This document shows positions 1-8,282 of a DNA stretch of 47,886 bases, piece after piece (within the stretch, counting starts at the first letter, position 1; each line of letters opens with the position of its first letter). This DNA comes from Aquirhabdus sp. (GTDB lineage: Bacteria; Pseudomonadota; Gammaproteobacteria; Pseudomonadales; Moraxellaceae). The DNA lies in contig JASLHI010000030.1 in assembly GCA_030149815.1 (NCBI GenBank), positions 1 through 47,886 of the forward strand. Direction: 5' to 3'. The notes below the pieces were generated by a model. It was not told where the DNA came from, made no database searches, and saw only the letters and a list, made by a program, of their open reading frames with translations. The position numbers and the translations under genes are program-made.

Positions 1-51
1 AATTTTTTTTGCTATTATGCGCGCCAAGCTACAACTGCCAGGAATCCCCCA

Positions 52-327
52 ATGAGAGCTGATATTCATCCGGACTATCGTCCAGTATTGTTTCACGATA
101 CAACTGCTGACAAATTCTTTTTGATCGGTTCAACCGTTAAAACTTCAAAAACCCATACACATACTGATGGCGAAACCTATCCATATGTCTCTTTGGATAT
201 TTCAAGTGCATCACATCCATTCTACACTGGCGAAACACGTCAGATGAAGACCGAAGGCCGCGTTGCAAGCTTCAACAAACGCTTTGGTCGTTTTGGTAAG
301 AAAGGCGCAGAAGGCGCTGCTGAATAA
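52..327 (+). CDS. rpmE2: 50S ribosomal protein L31, type B
   Basis: This encodes a 91-residue L31 of the zinc-independent (type B) class, a component of the large ribosomal subunit. The N-terminus MRADIHPDYRPVLF and the C-terminal block SFNKRFGRFGKK are typical of the family. The protein has no cysteines, so it lacks the CxxC zinc site of the ordinary L31. In many bacteria this paralogue is induced by zinc starvation through Zur, but I see no clear Zur palindrome in the 51 bases available upstream. A possible -10 hexamer TATTAT lies at 13-18, with its -35 beyond the window edge. AGGA at about 40 gives a ribosome binding site 8 nt before the ATG. A terminator follows the gene. Confidence 0.95.
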   Translation: MRADIHPDYRPVLFHDTTADKFFLIGSTVKTSKTHTHTDGETYPYVSLDISSASHPFYTGETRQMKTEGRVASFNKRFGRFGKKGAEGAAE

Positions 328-330
328 TCT

Positions 331-353
331 AATACGCGTCAATTACGCGTATT
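331..353. repeat. Perfect inverted repeat after rpmE2
   Basis: AATACGCGT at 331-339 and ACGCGTATT at 345-353 are perfect 9-bp arms around a 5-bp spacer. It lies just after the rpmE2 stop codon and before the terminator, and could be a 3' mRNA-stabilising hairpin. Confidence 0.5.
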
Positions 354-360
354 AATTATA

Positions 361-397
361 AAAAAACTGGATACCTTAAAAAGGATCCAGTTTTTTT
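361..397 (+). terminator. Rho-independent terminator of rpmE2
   Basis: The left arm AAAAAACTGGATACC and right arm GGATCCAGTTTTTTT form a stem with a 7-nt loop and one unpaired base, ending in a run of seven T. It follows rpmE2 and separates it from the LprI-like gene. Confidence 0.85.
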
Positions 398-436
398 ATA
401 TCTGAACTATTTCGCATAAATACTTTTGGGGGCATT

Positions 437-1054
437 ATGAAATACTTATTCTTACTCATGACTATAATGCTTCCAATCATGACTAAAGCTGCTCCCCAAT
501 GGCTATGGTCAGAAACGGTTCAATTTTCAGAAAGCCACGACCCCAGTTTGATCGTCCTAAAAAATGGGCAACAGTTAACGATGGAATATACAGGTCATGT
601 ATTTGACACGGTCTACCAATGGAAAGCTGGTAAACCCTTAATCCTCGGATTTAGTGAAAATACTGGAACTGTTTTATTTGATGAAAAAGATGGTACAACA
701 ATTCCAGTCACGGCTGGAATGACCAAATATCCAATCGATATCATGCTAGATAATTGCCTTCAAACACATACAACGACACCAGAGATGGAAGGATGTTACA
801 GTCAAGCGACTACACTTTGGGATAAACAGATGAATATTTCCTATCGAGCGGTACTATCCAAACTAGATCACCAGCATCAAAAAGCTGTTCAAATATCACA
901 GCTCTCATGGATCAAATATCGCGATGCCCAGATTAAAGCGGTGGCTGCAATCTACGATCAAGATGGCACAATATGGCGAATTGTTGCAGCTGAGAAAATC
1001 ATGAACATCACTAAAGACCAAGCCCTGCGCTTAGAAAGTTTTAGAGCATGGTAA
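437..1054 (+). CDS. Secreted LprI-domain (DUF1311) protein
   Basis: The 205-residue product starts with a Sec signal peptide (residues 1 to about 18: charged start, hydrophobic core, TKAA cleavage region). It therefore probably acts in the periplasm or at the envelope. The C-terminal half (about residues 105-205) has the layout of the LprI/DUF1311 family: an early cysteine (NCLQTH), a second cysteine about 13 residues later (GCYSQA), then amphipathic helices with QLSWIKYRDAQ. LprI-type proteins have been described as lysozyme inhibitors; that role here is inferred from family membership only. The N-terminal region (20-100) looks beta-rich and I do not recognise it. The gene appears monocistronic, with terminators or convergent genes on both sides. 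Confidence 0.7.
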   Translation: MKYLFLLMTIMLPIMTKAAPQWLWSETVQFSESHDPSLIVLKNGQQLTMEYTGHVFDTVYQWKAGKPLILGFSENTGTVLFDEKDGTTIPVTAGMTKYPIDIMLDNCLQTHTTTPEMEGCYSQATTLWDKQMNISYRAVLSKLDHQHQKAVQISQLSWIKYRDAQIKAVAAIYDQDGTIWRIVAAEKIMNITKDQALRLESFRAW

Positions 1055-1068
1055 TGTAATAAACAACC

Positions 1069-2307
1069 CTATCCCAACACGCCATGCATCGGTAAATAAT
1101 CAACTAAATCACCGATCGCAACAACCTGTCCTACGTCAATGACAGCAAAACCATGTGCCCAACTCGCCGACATCAATGCCCCACTACTTTGATTCGCATA
1201 CGGAATTAACTGTCCGTTATCAAACTGGACACGTAAATACTCTCTTCGTCCTTGGGCTTTGGATCGGGCAAAACCTGCTGGTACTTTGAGCGGTTGAAGT
1301 AGAATTCTCGTCCGTTGTCCTTGTAGCGCTTTAAGATACGGTAAAACTACGATCAAAAAAGTCACCCAAACCGATTGAGGATTACCAGGTAACCCAATCA
1401 AAGGAATTGATTTTCCTAAATTTGAAACCACCTCACCCCAAACCAAAGGCTTTCCAGGTTTGATCGCAATTTTCCAATTTTCGATTCGGCCTATTTGCAT
1501 CAAGACATCTTTTAAATGATCCGCATCACCAACTGAAGCACCCCCAGTCGTCAAAATCAAATCGCTATCTGTAGATGCAAGCTGCAGAATCTCTTTTAAT
1601 TTCTCTGGTTGATCAGTGACTTGCTCAGAACGAATAACTTGTACATGTAACTTTTTTAATAGCGCAACCAATAAAGGATTATTACTATTATAAATTTGTC
1701 CATCGGCTAAGGTCGTTCCCGCACTCACCAACTCATCACCTGTCGTAATCACACTCACTCGCAATCGACGATATACCAGCACACTTTCTATCCCCAAACT
1801 GGCAAGTAAGCCGACTTCTGCCGCACCAATACGTGTACCTGTAGAGAAAACTATAGCGCCTTTTGCAATATCTTGTCCTGCATGGCGAATATTGTCATCG
1901 AGCTTTGGTTGCGCATGAATAAAAATATTAGATATACCACCAATATCATTACATGTAACATTTTCTTGAATAATAACGGTGTTCGCACCCTGTGGAATCG
2001 GTGCACCTGTCAAAATCCTTACAGCTGTATTTGGCTGGAGTTCGCAGGAAGCCTGACCTGCAGAAGTCATCTGACTGACTGGCAATGTTTTTTCGAGCAA
2101 ATCTGGCTGCCAAGCCAACGCATAACCATCCATCGCACTATTATCGAATGGCGGAACATTCATTGTTGAAATAATTGATGCGGATAAAACACAACCTAAA
2201 GCATCACTAATTGGGCAAGACTCTGTTTCAAGCGAGATTTGCTTAGCATGTTCAATCAGACGATTGATCAGTTGATCAACAGGCAATAATGAATTTTGAG
2301 AAGGCAT
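1069..2307 (-). CDS. moeA: Molybdopterin molybdenumtransferase
   Basis: MoeA inserts molybdate into adenylylated molybdopterin in the last step of molybdenum cofactor synthesis, in the cytoplasm. The product has 412 residues, the usual family length. Visible motifs in order are DNSAMDGYA (about 57-65), TGAPIPQGANTVI (about 99-111), the MoCF-domain ITTGDELV (about 187-194), LTTGGASVGDADH (about 253-265) and LIGLPGNPQSVW (about 304-315). The C-terminal beta domain includes ARSKAQGRREYLRV. No other moa/mob gene is adjacent, so it is a detached member of the pathway. I see no strong Shine-Dalgarno before the ATG. It converges with the LprI-like gene, the stop codons lying about 14 bp apart. Confidence 0.95.
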   Translation of the reverse strand: MPSQNSLLPVDQLINRLIEHAKQISLETESCPISDALGCVLSASIISTMNVPPFDNSAMDGYALAWQPDLLEKTLPVSQMTSAGQASCELQPNTAVRILTGAPIPQGANTVIIQENVTCNDIGGISNIFIHAQPKLDDNIRHAGQDIAKGAIVFSTGTRIGAAEVGLLASLGIESVLVYRRLRVSVITTGDELVSAGTTLADGQIYNSNNPLLVALLKKLHVQVIRSEQVTDQPEKLKEILQLASTDSDLILTTGGASVGDADHLKDVLMQIGRIENWKIAIKPGKPLVWGEVVSNLGKSIPLIGLPGNPQSVWVTFLIVVLPYLKALQGQRTRILLQPLKVPAGFARSKAQGRREYLRVQFDNGQLIPYANQSSGALMSASWAHGFAVIDVGQVVAIGDLVDYLPMHGVLG

Positions 2308-2388
2308 GACGACATTTTATGTGCTATAAAATAGGAGTATAGCGAAATTAAAATATTTTTTTGGATGAATCTTATTTTTATATTTGCA

Positions 2389-2422
2389 GCTCGACCACGC
2401 ATTGCAGCATTGCGTAGCGAGC
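2389..2422. repeat. Imperfect GC-rich hairpin in moeA upstream region
   Basis: GCTCG at 2389-2393 pairs with CGAGC at 2418-2422, and ACGCA pairs with TGCGT further in, around a loop ATTGCAGC. It stands out from the AT-rich surroundings and lies between the 60-residue gene and moeA, both on the minus strand. No T-run follows on either strand, so I do not call it a terminator. It could be an mRNA processing or stability structure, or a REP-like unit. Confidence 0.4.
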
Positions 2423-2511
2423 GACATTAAGTTTTATAGCGAGAACTTGCTGATTGACTTAGTTAACCTTAGGCTTAAACCTAAACATCAAACTGACAGC
2501 AAAAGGCTAAC

Positions 2512-2694
2512 TTATGCCGCAGCTTGATTACAGCAACGTTTTTTGAGTGATGCAAAGGCGTTCAAGATCATCGTTTCTGTGATCTCAATTTCACGACCTT
2601 GTTCATCAACCAAATTACATACACCATATGCCTGCATGTGAGCCATGCTCAATTGTGCATTATGGTTCGAATTTGTTTGAACTGATTGTTGCAT
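2512..2694 (-). CDS. Small conserved hypothetical protein (PA1571-like)
   Basis: A 60-residue protein beginning MQQSVQTNSNHN. I chose the ATG at 2694 because GGAG lies 6 nt upstream; the longer reading needs a TTG four codons earlier. The first 22 residues are polar and probably disordered. The core NLVDEQGREIEITETMI resembles, from memory, the short Pseudomonas PA1571-family proteins, which have no assigned biochemical role. The C-terminal LKKRCCNQAAA has a vicinal cysteine pair. Upstream, CCAAA and TTTGG form a small hairpin whose 3' arm runs into the Shine-Dalgarno. No function can be assigned. Confidence 0.65.
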   Translation of the reverse strand: MQQSVQTNSNHNAQLSMAHMQAYGVCNLVDEQGREIEITETMILNAFASLKKRCCNQAAA

Positions 2695-2874
2695 GATGCT
2701 CTCCAAATACTTTTGGAAAAACTAAAATAAGTCTTTCCGCTTGAATTTAGTATAGGAGAGATTATTAAAAGTACACCATGTTTTCGCGTCGAACCTGTAA
2801 CAGACTATAATAGTTGATAATAATTCCCAACTGCACTTATTAAAAAAGAGATCCCAAAGTACACTTAGAAAATA

Positions 2875-4326
2875 TCATACTAAAACAATATCATACTGCT
2901 CTTGCGTATAGAGGCTTTCGGCCTGAAACTTGATGACACGATCAATAAAATGCTCTAAATCAGCAACCGCAGCGGCCTCAGTCGATAATAATTTATCGAT
3001 AATTGCAATACTTGCAACAACTGTATAACCGCTCGGTGCTTGATAAGCACGCGCATATCTCATAATTTCGCGAAAAATCTCATAGCAGATTGTATCTGCG
3101 CTTTTAACATAGCCGCGCCCTTGGCACGTCGGACACATTTCACAAAGTAAATGCTCCAAAGACTCACGTGTCCGCTTGCGTGTCATTTCAACTAAACCAA
3201 GCTCGGAAACCTGAGTAATCTTGGTTTTAGCGTGATCACGTTCAAGCATTTGTTCTAGTGAAGCCAGTACATCAGTTTTATGCGCTTCTTCTTGCATGTC
3301 GATAAAATCAATAATGATAATACCGCCCAAATTACGCAAACGGAGCTGGCGCGCAATCACATGCGTCGCTTCTAGATTTGTTTTAAACACAATATCTTCG
3401 AGGTTACGACCATTGACGAATGAACCTGTATTCACATCAATCGTAGTCATCGCCTCTGTTTGATCAATCATCAGATAACCACCTGACTTTAAATCAACTC
3501 TAGCTTGTAATGCACGCTGTAAGTCTTCTTCAACGTTATGCAAATCAAATAGAGGTCTTTCACCTGGATAATGGCTAATTCGATCAGCAACGACAGGAAC
3601 AAACTCTGCAGCAAAATCATTGATCTTACTAAATGACTCACGCGAATCAACATAGATCTTTGCGGTTTCTTCGTTCGCTAAATCACGAATAATACGTTCA
3701 GGTAGTGGTAATTCCGAATAAATCAACGCTGTAGTTGCAGTGGTACGACGCTCTTGTACATGTTTCCACAACTGAGCGAGATAACGCATATCTCGCTCGA
3801 TATCCGCTTCACTCACCCCTTCTGCTGCTGTTCGGACAATAATGCCGCCCGGCAAATCAGATTTGAGCTGAATTGCTTCAATCATATTTTTTAAGCGATC
3901 ACGTTCTTCGCTTTGCTCAATGCGCTGGCTGACACCAATATGTTGACCATAAGGCATCAACACCAAATAGCGAGATGGAATTGATAAATCTGTCGTTAAG
4001 CGAGCACCTTTGCTTCCCAGCATATCCTTCATCACTTGCACAGTAATTTGCTGACCCGCATGAAGTAATTCAAAAATATTAGGGATCGGTTGGTTACGCG
4101 GCCACACCATGTCATTGACATGTAGAAATGCTGTACGGCTCAATCCAATTTCAACAAATGCTGCCTGCATCCCCGGAAGTACGCGTACTACTTTGCCGTT
4201 ATAAATATTTCCGACTAGATCACGTCGCGTTGTTCGCTCGACAAACAACTCTTGGGCGCTGCCATTTTCAATTAATGCAACACGACATTCCATAGGTGTG
4301 ACATTAATCAGGATTTCTTGGGTCAT
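2875..4326 (-). CDS. rng: Ribonuclease G
   Basis: RNase G is a single-strand endoribonuclease of the RNase E/G family that matures the 16S rRNA 5' end and degrades some mRNAs. The product is 483 residues, close to the E. coli enzyme. An S1 domain covers about residues 36-125 (NIYNGKVVRVLPGMQAAFV). The catalytic core has the metal-binding aspartates in TTIDVNTG and IIIDFIDMQ, and the Zn-link cysteines are in CEMCPTCQGRG (about 400-410). It lacks the long C-terminal scaffold of RNase E. I place the start at the ATG matching the usual N-terminus (MTQEILINVTP); a GTG one codon upstream (4329) is better spaced from AGG. It is the last gene of the mreBCD-maf-rng operon, 93 bp after maf. Confidence 0.95.
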   Translation of the reverse strand: MTQEILINVTPMECRVALIENGSAQELFVERTTRRDLVGNIYNGKVVRVLPGMQAAFVEIGLSRTAFLHVNDMVWPRNQPIPNIFELLHAGQQITVQVMKDMLGSKGARLTTDLSIPSRYLVLMPYGQHIGVSQRIEQSEERDRLKNMIEAIQLKSDLPGGIIVRTAAEGVSEADIERDMRYLAQLWKHVQERRTTATTALIYSELPLPERIIRDLANEETAKIYVDSRESFSKINDFAAEFVPVVADRISHYPGERPLFDLHNVEEDLQRALQARVDLKSGGYLMIDQTEAMTTIDVNTGSFVNGRNLEDIVFKTNLEATHVIARQLRLRNLGGIIIIDFIDMQEEAHKTDVLASLEQMLERDHAKTKITQVSELGLVEMTRKRTRESLEHLLCEMCPTCQGRGYVKSADTICYEIFREIMRYARAYQAPSGYTVVASIAIIDKLLSTEAAAVADLEHFIDRVIKFQAESLYTQEQYDIVLV

Positions 4327-4419
4327 CACTTTTCATACCTAATGCTGACAATACAATTTTTATCTCTGTGAACACCCTATCATGTTGGCATTCACAATCA
4401 TAATCAAATAGATAGTTTT

Positions 4420-5052
4420 TTATTTTGATTCAGTGACTGCTGTAATCAGTGCAACGGTTTCAACCAAAGGTAATCCAACAACATTGCTGTAACTTCCTTG
4501 AATCCGAGGAACAAATACCGCGCCTAAACCTTGGATCGCATAACCACCAGCTTTTCCAATCGGCTCACCACTATCCCAATAATTTTGCATTTGCTCGTGT
4601 GTTAATGACACGAACTCAACATCTGTTTGCACAATTGTCGTTTGTACTTGCCCTAAAAATGCAACTGCCACACCTGTCATCACTTGATGCGTGCGACCAG
4701 AGAGTAACGCCCACATCGCAAATGCGTCTTCACGATTCACAGGTTTACCCAAAATATGCCCATCAATCGTGACAGTGGTATCTGCCGCAATAATAACAGT
4801 CTGTTCAGAAAAGTTAGAAACTGCTGCTAAGGCCTTTTCTTGCGCAAGACGAACCACATAATCTGAAGGAATCTCGCCCGCAACAATAGATTCGTCAATA
4901 TCAATAACAGCAGTCGTAAATTGCACACCTATTTGTTCAAGCAACTCTTTACGACGTGGTGAGGTTGATGCCAAAACAATATTTAAATGTGAAAATTGGA
5001 ATGCTGACTTCTGATTGGCTGAATGCTGATCCACAACAAGATCACTTTGCAT
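4420..5052 (-). CDS. maf: Maf-family nucleoside triphosphate pyrophosphatase
   Basis: Maf proteins of the YhdE type hydrolyse dTTP/UTP and modified nucleotides to monophosphates, a house-cleaning role linked to septum formation. The product has 210 residues, with the signature SxxR loop in LASTSPRRKELLEQIGV (about 26-42), AADTTV with the catalytic Asp region, LGKPVNREDA, and the C-terminal SYSNVVGLPLVET. The start is the ATG at 5052, overlapping the mreD stop as TGATG and preceded by GGAG; the longer frame would use a TTG. About 25 extra residues precede the usual Maf N-terminus. It is translationally coupled to mreD. Confidence 0.93.
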   Translation of the reverse strand: MQSDLVVDQHSANQKSAFQFSHLNIVLASTSPRRKELLEQIGVQFTTAVIDIDESIVAGEIPSDYVVRLAQEKALAAVSNFSEQTVIIAADTTVTIDGHILGKPVNREDAFAMWALLSGRTHQVMTGVAVAFLGQVQTTIVQTDVEFVSLTHEQMQNYWDSGEPIGKAGGYAIQGLGAVFVPRIQGSYSNVVGLPLVETVALITAVTESK

Positions 5053-5564
5053 CAACTGCTTCTCCAACGTCTAAGAAAGAAACAGATAATCGGCCAAGCT
5101 AAGATACTTGGAATCAAAGGACTCCAGAACCAAAGTGGCACAATATTCCCAGTCATTCTTTGATAGAGAAAAAATAAGATTAAATCTAGCAAAATGACAA
5201 TCGAGGCAATAATCCAATGACTTAAAAAAGTCAGAATACGTCGATTTCGCGTTAAAAATCTCGCTAAAAAAGTAAGTAATACAAAAACAAACGCATGGGT
5301 TCCCAAATGACTGTCTAATAACAGGTCAGTCATAATACCCATGAAGAACGCAAACCATACCCCACACCATTTGGGTTGATGCATAACCCAAAATAGTGTG
5401 ATCAACATCATGAACTCTGGCCGCCAAATATTCCATGATGGAGAAATCGGATAAGCAATCAGAACAGATGCAGCAATAATACTGATCGGAATCGGCAGCA
5501 TCGGATCAGGTTTGATCAATGCGCGAGTATCAGAAATGGATGAGGAAGCATTACTGCGCGGCAT
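5052..5564 (-). CDS. mreD: Rod shape-determining protein MreD
   Basis: MreD is the small inner-membrane partner of MreC in the elongasome, which guides lateral cell-wall synthesis. The 170-residue product has about five hydrophobic segments starting near residue 20 (PIPISIIAASVLIAYPIS) and the family motif MTDLLLDSHLGTHAF in a membrane loop. The frame is open 26 codons further upstream, but ATG 5564 is preceded by AGGA at 6 nt and gives a 14-bp overlap with mreC, so I prefer it. The order mreB-mreC-mreD-maf-rng is widely conserved in gammaproteobacteria. Confidence 0.93.
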   Translation of the reverse strand: MPRSNASSSISDTRALIKPDPMLPIPISIIAASVLIAYPISPSWNIWRPEFMMLITLFWVMHQPKWCGVWFAFFMGIMTDLLLDSHLGTHAFVFVLLTFLARFLTRNRRILTFLSHWIIASIVILLDLILFFLYQRMTGNIVPLWFWSPLIPSILAWPIICFFLRRWRSS

Positions 5565-6468
5565 ATTGCGTCCTTGCATCTGAAGATTGAGAGGTTGTAG
5601 ATTTTTTGGTATCAACATCACTATTAGGTTGTTCTTTTGCAAGCGGTGCTGAAAACAACAAAATCACATGATGCCCACCCTCAAGCTGAGAAAAAGGCTT
5701 AATGGCAATATCCGCAAACTCACTATTGCCATGATGCTGAATGACAGAGACTACTCCAACTGGATAACCTGCAGGAAAACGCTCGCCCAAACCCGATGTA
5801 AAAATGCGATCCCCGACCTTCACATCCGCTGTATTTGGTACATATTCCAAACTCAGCCGTCCACTATCACCCGTACCAGCGGCAATACCTCGCATGCCTG
5901 TTCGCTCGATACGAACAGAAACTGCATTTTCTTTATCGGAGATCAGAAGGATGCGTGCACTATGTGTGGAAACATCGAGAACTTGCCCAACAACGCCTTT
6001 ATCATCCAGCACCATTTGACCGACGAACACACCGTCCGTCAAACCACGATTGATCACCAAAATAAAACGTAATGGATCAGGATCAGTACCGATGATTTCA
6101 CTAATCATCATCCGACCATCAATAATCAATGGTGTATTGAGTAGTCCACGCAAACGAGTGTTTTCTGCAGAGAGCTCTGCAAGCTTTTGAAGACGGACAT
6201 TATTTTGGAGACGCTCAGCTTTAAGTGCTGCGTTTTCACGACGTAATACTTCTTCTGATTGAGCTTGTTCACTCAACCAATCACCAGATAAAACAGGATA
6301 ACTGGCAAAAACATATAAAGGATCAAATGCTGCACGCGTCGCGCGTCGCGCAGGATCAAACCAATCTGGATGTTGCCAATCTGCGACTATCAGAACGATC
6401 GACGTAATGAGCGCCAGTACAACGGGGCGAAAGGACTGGATATCGCGGGCAAAAATATTCTGTTCCAA
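5551..6468 (-). CDS. mreC: Rod shape-determining protein MreC
   Basis: MreC is a bitopic inner-membrane protein whose periplasmic beta domains connect MreB filaments with PBP2/RodA. The 305-residue product has one transmembrane segment (about residues 12-28, VVLALITSIVLIVA), a coiled coil rich in E/A/L (about 60-100, EEVLRRENAALKAERLQ) and two beta-barrel subdomains with GQVLDVSTHSARILLI and VGDRIFTSGLGERFPAGYPVG. The C-terminal 25 residues are a polar tail. The start is not an ATG: the TTG at 6468 has AGGCGG 7 nt upstream, while the TTG at 6474 is too close to that site. The last 14 bp overlap mreD. Confidence 0.92.
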   Translation of the reverse strand: MEQNIFARDIQSFRPVVLALITSIVLIVADWQHPDWFDPARRATRAAFDPLYVFASYPVLSGDWLSEQAQSEEVLRRENAALKAERLQNNVRLQKLAELSAENTRLRGLLNTPLIIDGRMMISEIIGTDPDPLRFILVINRGLTDGVFVGQMVLDDKGVVGQVLDVSTHSARILLISDKENAVSVRIERTGMRGIAAGTGDSGRLSLEYVPNTADVKVGDRIFTSGLGERFPAGYPVGVVSVIQHHGNSEFADIAIKPFSQLEGGHHVILLFSAPLAKEQPNSDVDTKKSTTSQSSDARTQYAAQ

Positions 6469-6496
6469 CGACAATCCGCCTCATGATTTATTAGAA

Positions 6497-6521
6497 GCTG
6501 ACTCGTACCATACGAATCAGC
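6497..6521 (-). promoter_or_regulatory. Intercistronic hairpin between mreB and mreC
   Basis: On the minus strand GCTGATTCGTA, TGG, TACGAGTCAGC forms an 11-bp stem with one mismatch and a 3-nt loop. It sits in the 79-bp mreB-mreC gap. No T-run follows, so complete termination is unlikely. A role in partial read-through, mRNA processing or 3' protection of the mreB message, giving MreB excess over MreC, is inference. Confidence 0.5.
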
Positions 6522-6547
6522 GGAACAAAAATATCTGGCTAATTCAA

Positions 6548-7594
6548 TTAGCCGACAAATAACATGTCGTAGTTTGGATTATCAAAGTGCTCAAGCACCT
6601 TACCACCACCACGCGTTACGCAAGTCAGTGGATCTTCGGCAACTACAACTGGCAAGCCTGTTTCACGGGATAATAATTTATCTAAATTACGAAGTAATGC
6701 ACCACCACCAGTCAGTACAATTCCACGTTCAGAAATATCCGCAGAAAGTTCTGGAGGTGTTTGTTCCAGTGCTGTTTTAACTGCGCTCACGATCGCAGCA
6801 AGTGGATCAGACAATGCAGTGAGCACTTCGTTCGACTTCACCACAAAAGAACGCGGAACACCTTCTGCTAAGTGACGACCACGCACTTCTATTTCACGAA
6901 TCTCACCATCAGCATCTGGGAATGCCATACCAATATTTTGCTTAATCCGTTCTGCTGTTGTTTCACCAATAATGCAACCATGTTCTTTGCGTACAAAGTT
7001 CACAATACACTCATCAAACAGATCGCCGCCAACACGCAAAGAATCTGAATACACCGCCCCAGACAATGAAATAATTGCGATTTCTGTTGTACCACCACCA
7101 ATATCAACCACCATTGATCCAAGCGCTTGCTCTACAGGCATACCCGCACCGATTGCAGCAGCCATAGGCTCTTCAATCAAACGAACATCACGCGCACCCG
7201 CTTGCAATACCGCTTCACGAATTGCACGACGCTCAACTAACGTTGATTTACATGGCACACAGACCACAATACGTGGTGTCGGTGGAATCAAACGACGCTC
7301 ATGTACTTTATGAATAAAGAATTGAAGCATGGTTTCTGTGACTTCAAAATCCGCAATCACGCCATCTTTAAGCGGGCGAATTGCAGAGATGTTTGCAGGA
7401 GTACGACCTAGCATTTGTTTTGCATCAAGACCCACTGCAGCAACAGTTTTGTGATGACCATTGTGGCGAATCGCGACCACGGTAGGTTCGTTAAGGACGA
7501 TCCCTTTACCTGGCGCATAAATCAGAGTATTCGCAGTGCCAAGATCAATGGCTAAATCGGTCGAAAACAACCCAAACAGACGCTTAAGAATCAC
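6548..7594 (-). CDS. mreB: Rod shape-determining protein MreB
   Basis: MreB is the bacterial actin homologue that forms membrane-associated filaments directing rod-shaped growth. The product has 348 residues (E. coli 347). Nucleotide-binding motifs are visible: phosphate-1 loop AIDLGTANTLIY (about 16-27), connecting RIVVCVP, phosphate-2 VVDIGGGTTEIAI (about 163-175) and adenosine loop GIVLTGGGALLRNL (about 290-303). The N-terminal MILKRLFGLF is an amphipathic membrane-binding helix. The start codon is GTG (7594) with GGAA 6 nt upstream; the nearby ATG is out of frame and runs into a stop at once. It is the first gene of the operon, divergent from gatC. Confidence 0.97.
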   Translation of the reverse strand: MILKRLFGLFSTDLAIDLGTANTLIYAPGKGIVLNEPTVVAIRHNGHHKTVAAVGLDAKQMLGRTPANISAIRPLKDGVIADFEVTETMLQFFIHKVHERRLIPPTPRIVVCVPCKSTLVERRAIREAVLQAGARDVRLIEEPMAAAIGAGMPVEQALGSMVVDIGGGTTEIAIISLSGAVYSDSLRVGGDLFDECIVNFVRKEHGCIIGETTAERIKQNIGMAFPDADGEIREIEVRGRHLAEGVPRSFVVKSNEVLTALSDPLAAIVSAVKTALEQTPPELSADISERGIVLTGGGALLRNLDKLLSRETGLPVVVAEDPLTCVTRGGGKVLEHFDNPNYDMLFVG

Positions 7595-7923
7595 AGGACA
7601 TTCCAGAAAAAATAAAGGCAGATAAGCAAGGTCGCAACTTTAACCAAAACCAGCGTGTGGAACAAGACATAACATGTGAACATGACTAACAATCTGTACA
7701 TTTTTACGCACATTGTTACGATCTTTTTCCTAAATGTGACAGAGATCACCACTTAAACAATTCGCTTGATTTACACTTACTTTTACTAAAAAAAATACAG
7801 TAAATTGCCCAATCCATCGCGTATTTCACGCATAATAACGCCCATTTCTGATTTACATTATTTGTTAAAAATGACGTATCACAGCAAAAGAAACCTTTAT
7901 TTGTAAGTTTATCCGAGGATCGT
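7595..7923. other. Divergent mreB/gatC promoter region
   Basis: This 329-bp non-coding stretch must hold the promoters of both operons. It is AT-rich. A near-palindrome ACATGTGAACATG lies at about 7671-7683. I could not identify a pair of -35/-10 hexamers with good spacing on either strand with confidence. The gatC ribosome binding site is GAGGA at about 7915. Confidence 0.5.
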
Positions 7924-8226
7924 ATGACCGATTCAAGCAACGCTCTAAGTGCAACTGACATTAACAAAATCGCAAAACTTGCCCACCTGCAAATTACTGA
8001 CGATGAATGTCAGCGTTATGCCGCTAGTCTGAATAATATTTTATCGATGATGGATCATCTAAAAACCGTTGATACCAATGGTGTTGAACCATTAAAAAGT
8101 CCTTTTGATATTGCACAGCCGCTCCGCGATGACGTCCCGACTGAACCGAATCGCCGCGAAGCCTACCAAGCTGTTGCGCCTGCAACGCAAGATGGTTTGT
8201 ATTTAGTGCCGAAAGTGATTGAATAA
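7924..8226 (+). CDS. gatC: Asp-tRNA(Asn)/Glu-tRNA(Gln) amidotransferase subunit C
   Basis: GatC is the small subunit that wraps around GatA and GatB and stabilises the amidotransferase. The 100-residue product has the family pattern: an N-terminal helix pair (IAKLAHLQITDDECQRYA, about 17-34), then ILSMMDHLKTVDTNGVEPL (about 40-58) and an extended tail LRDDVPTEPNRRE. A GAGGA site sits just before the ATG. It is the first gene of gatCAB, 56 bp ahead of gatA. Confidence 0.95.
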   Translation: MTDSSNALSATDINKIAKLAHLQITDDECQRYAASLNNILSMMDHLKTVDTNGVEPLKSPFDIAQPLRDDVPTEPNRREAYQAVAPATQDGLYLVPKVIE

Positions 8227-8282
8227 AATCATCACATACACATTTACTTCTTGAAATTATTTAATAATACGACGAATTAGTT

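Noticed and set aside
1..51. Zur box before rpmE2
   Set aside because: Only 51 bases are available and no palindrome of the Zur type is present in them.
5668..6072. Open frames on the plus strand inside mreC
   Set aside because: They are antisense shadows of a well-supported gene with clear MreC features.
7746..7967. A 73-codon open frame on the minus strand in the mreB-gatC gap
   Set aside because: It overlaps the gatC start, has no ribosome binding site and shows no recognisable protein features; the region is better explained as a divergent promoter.
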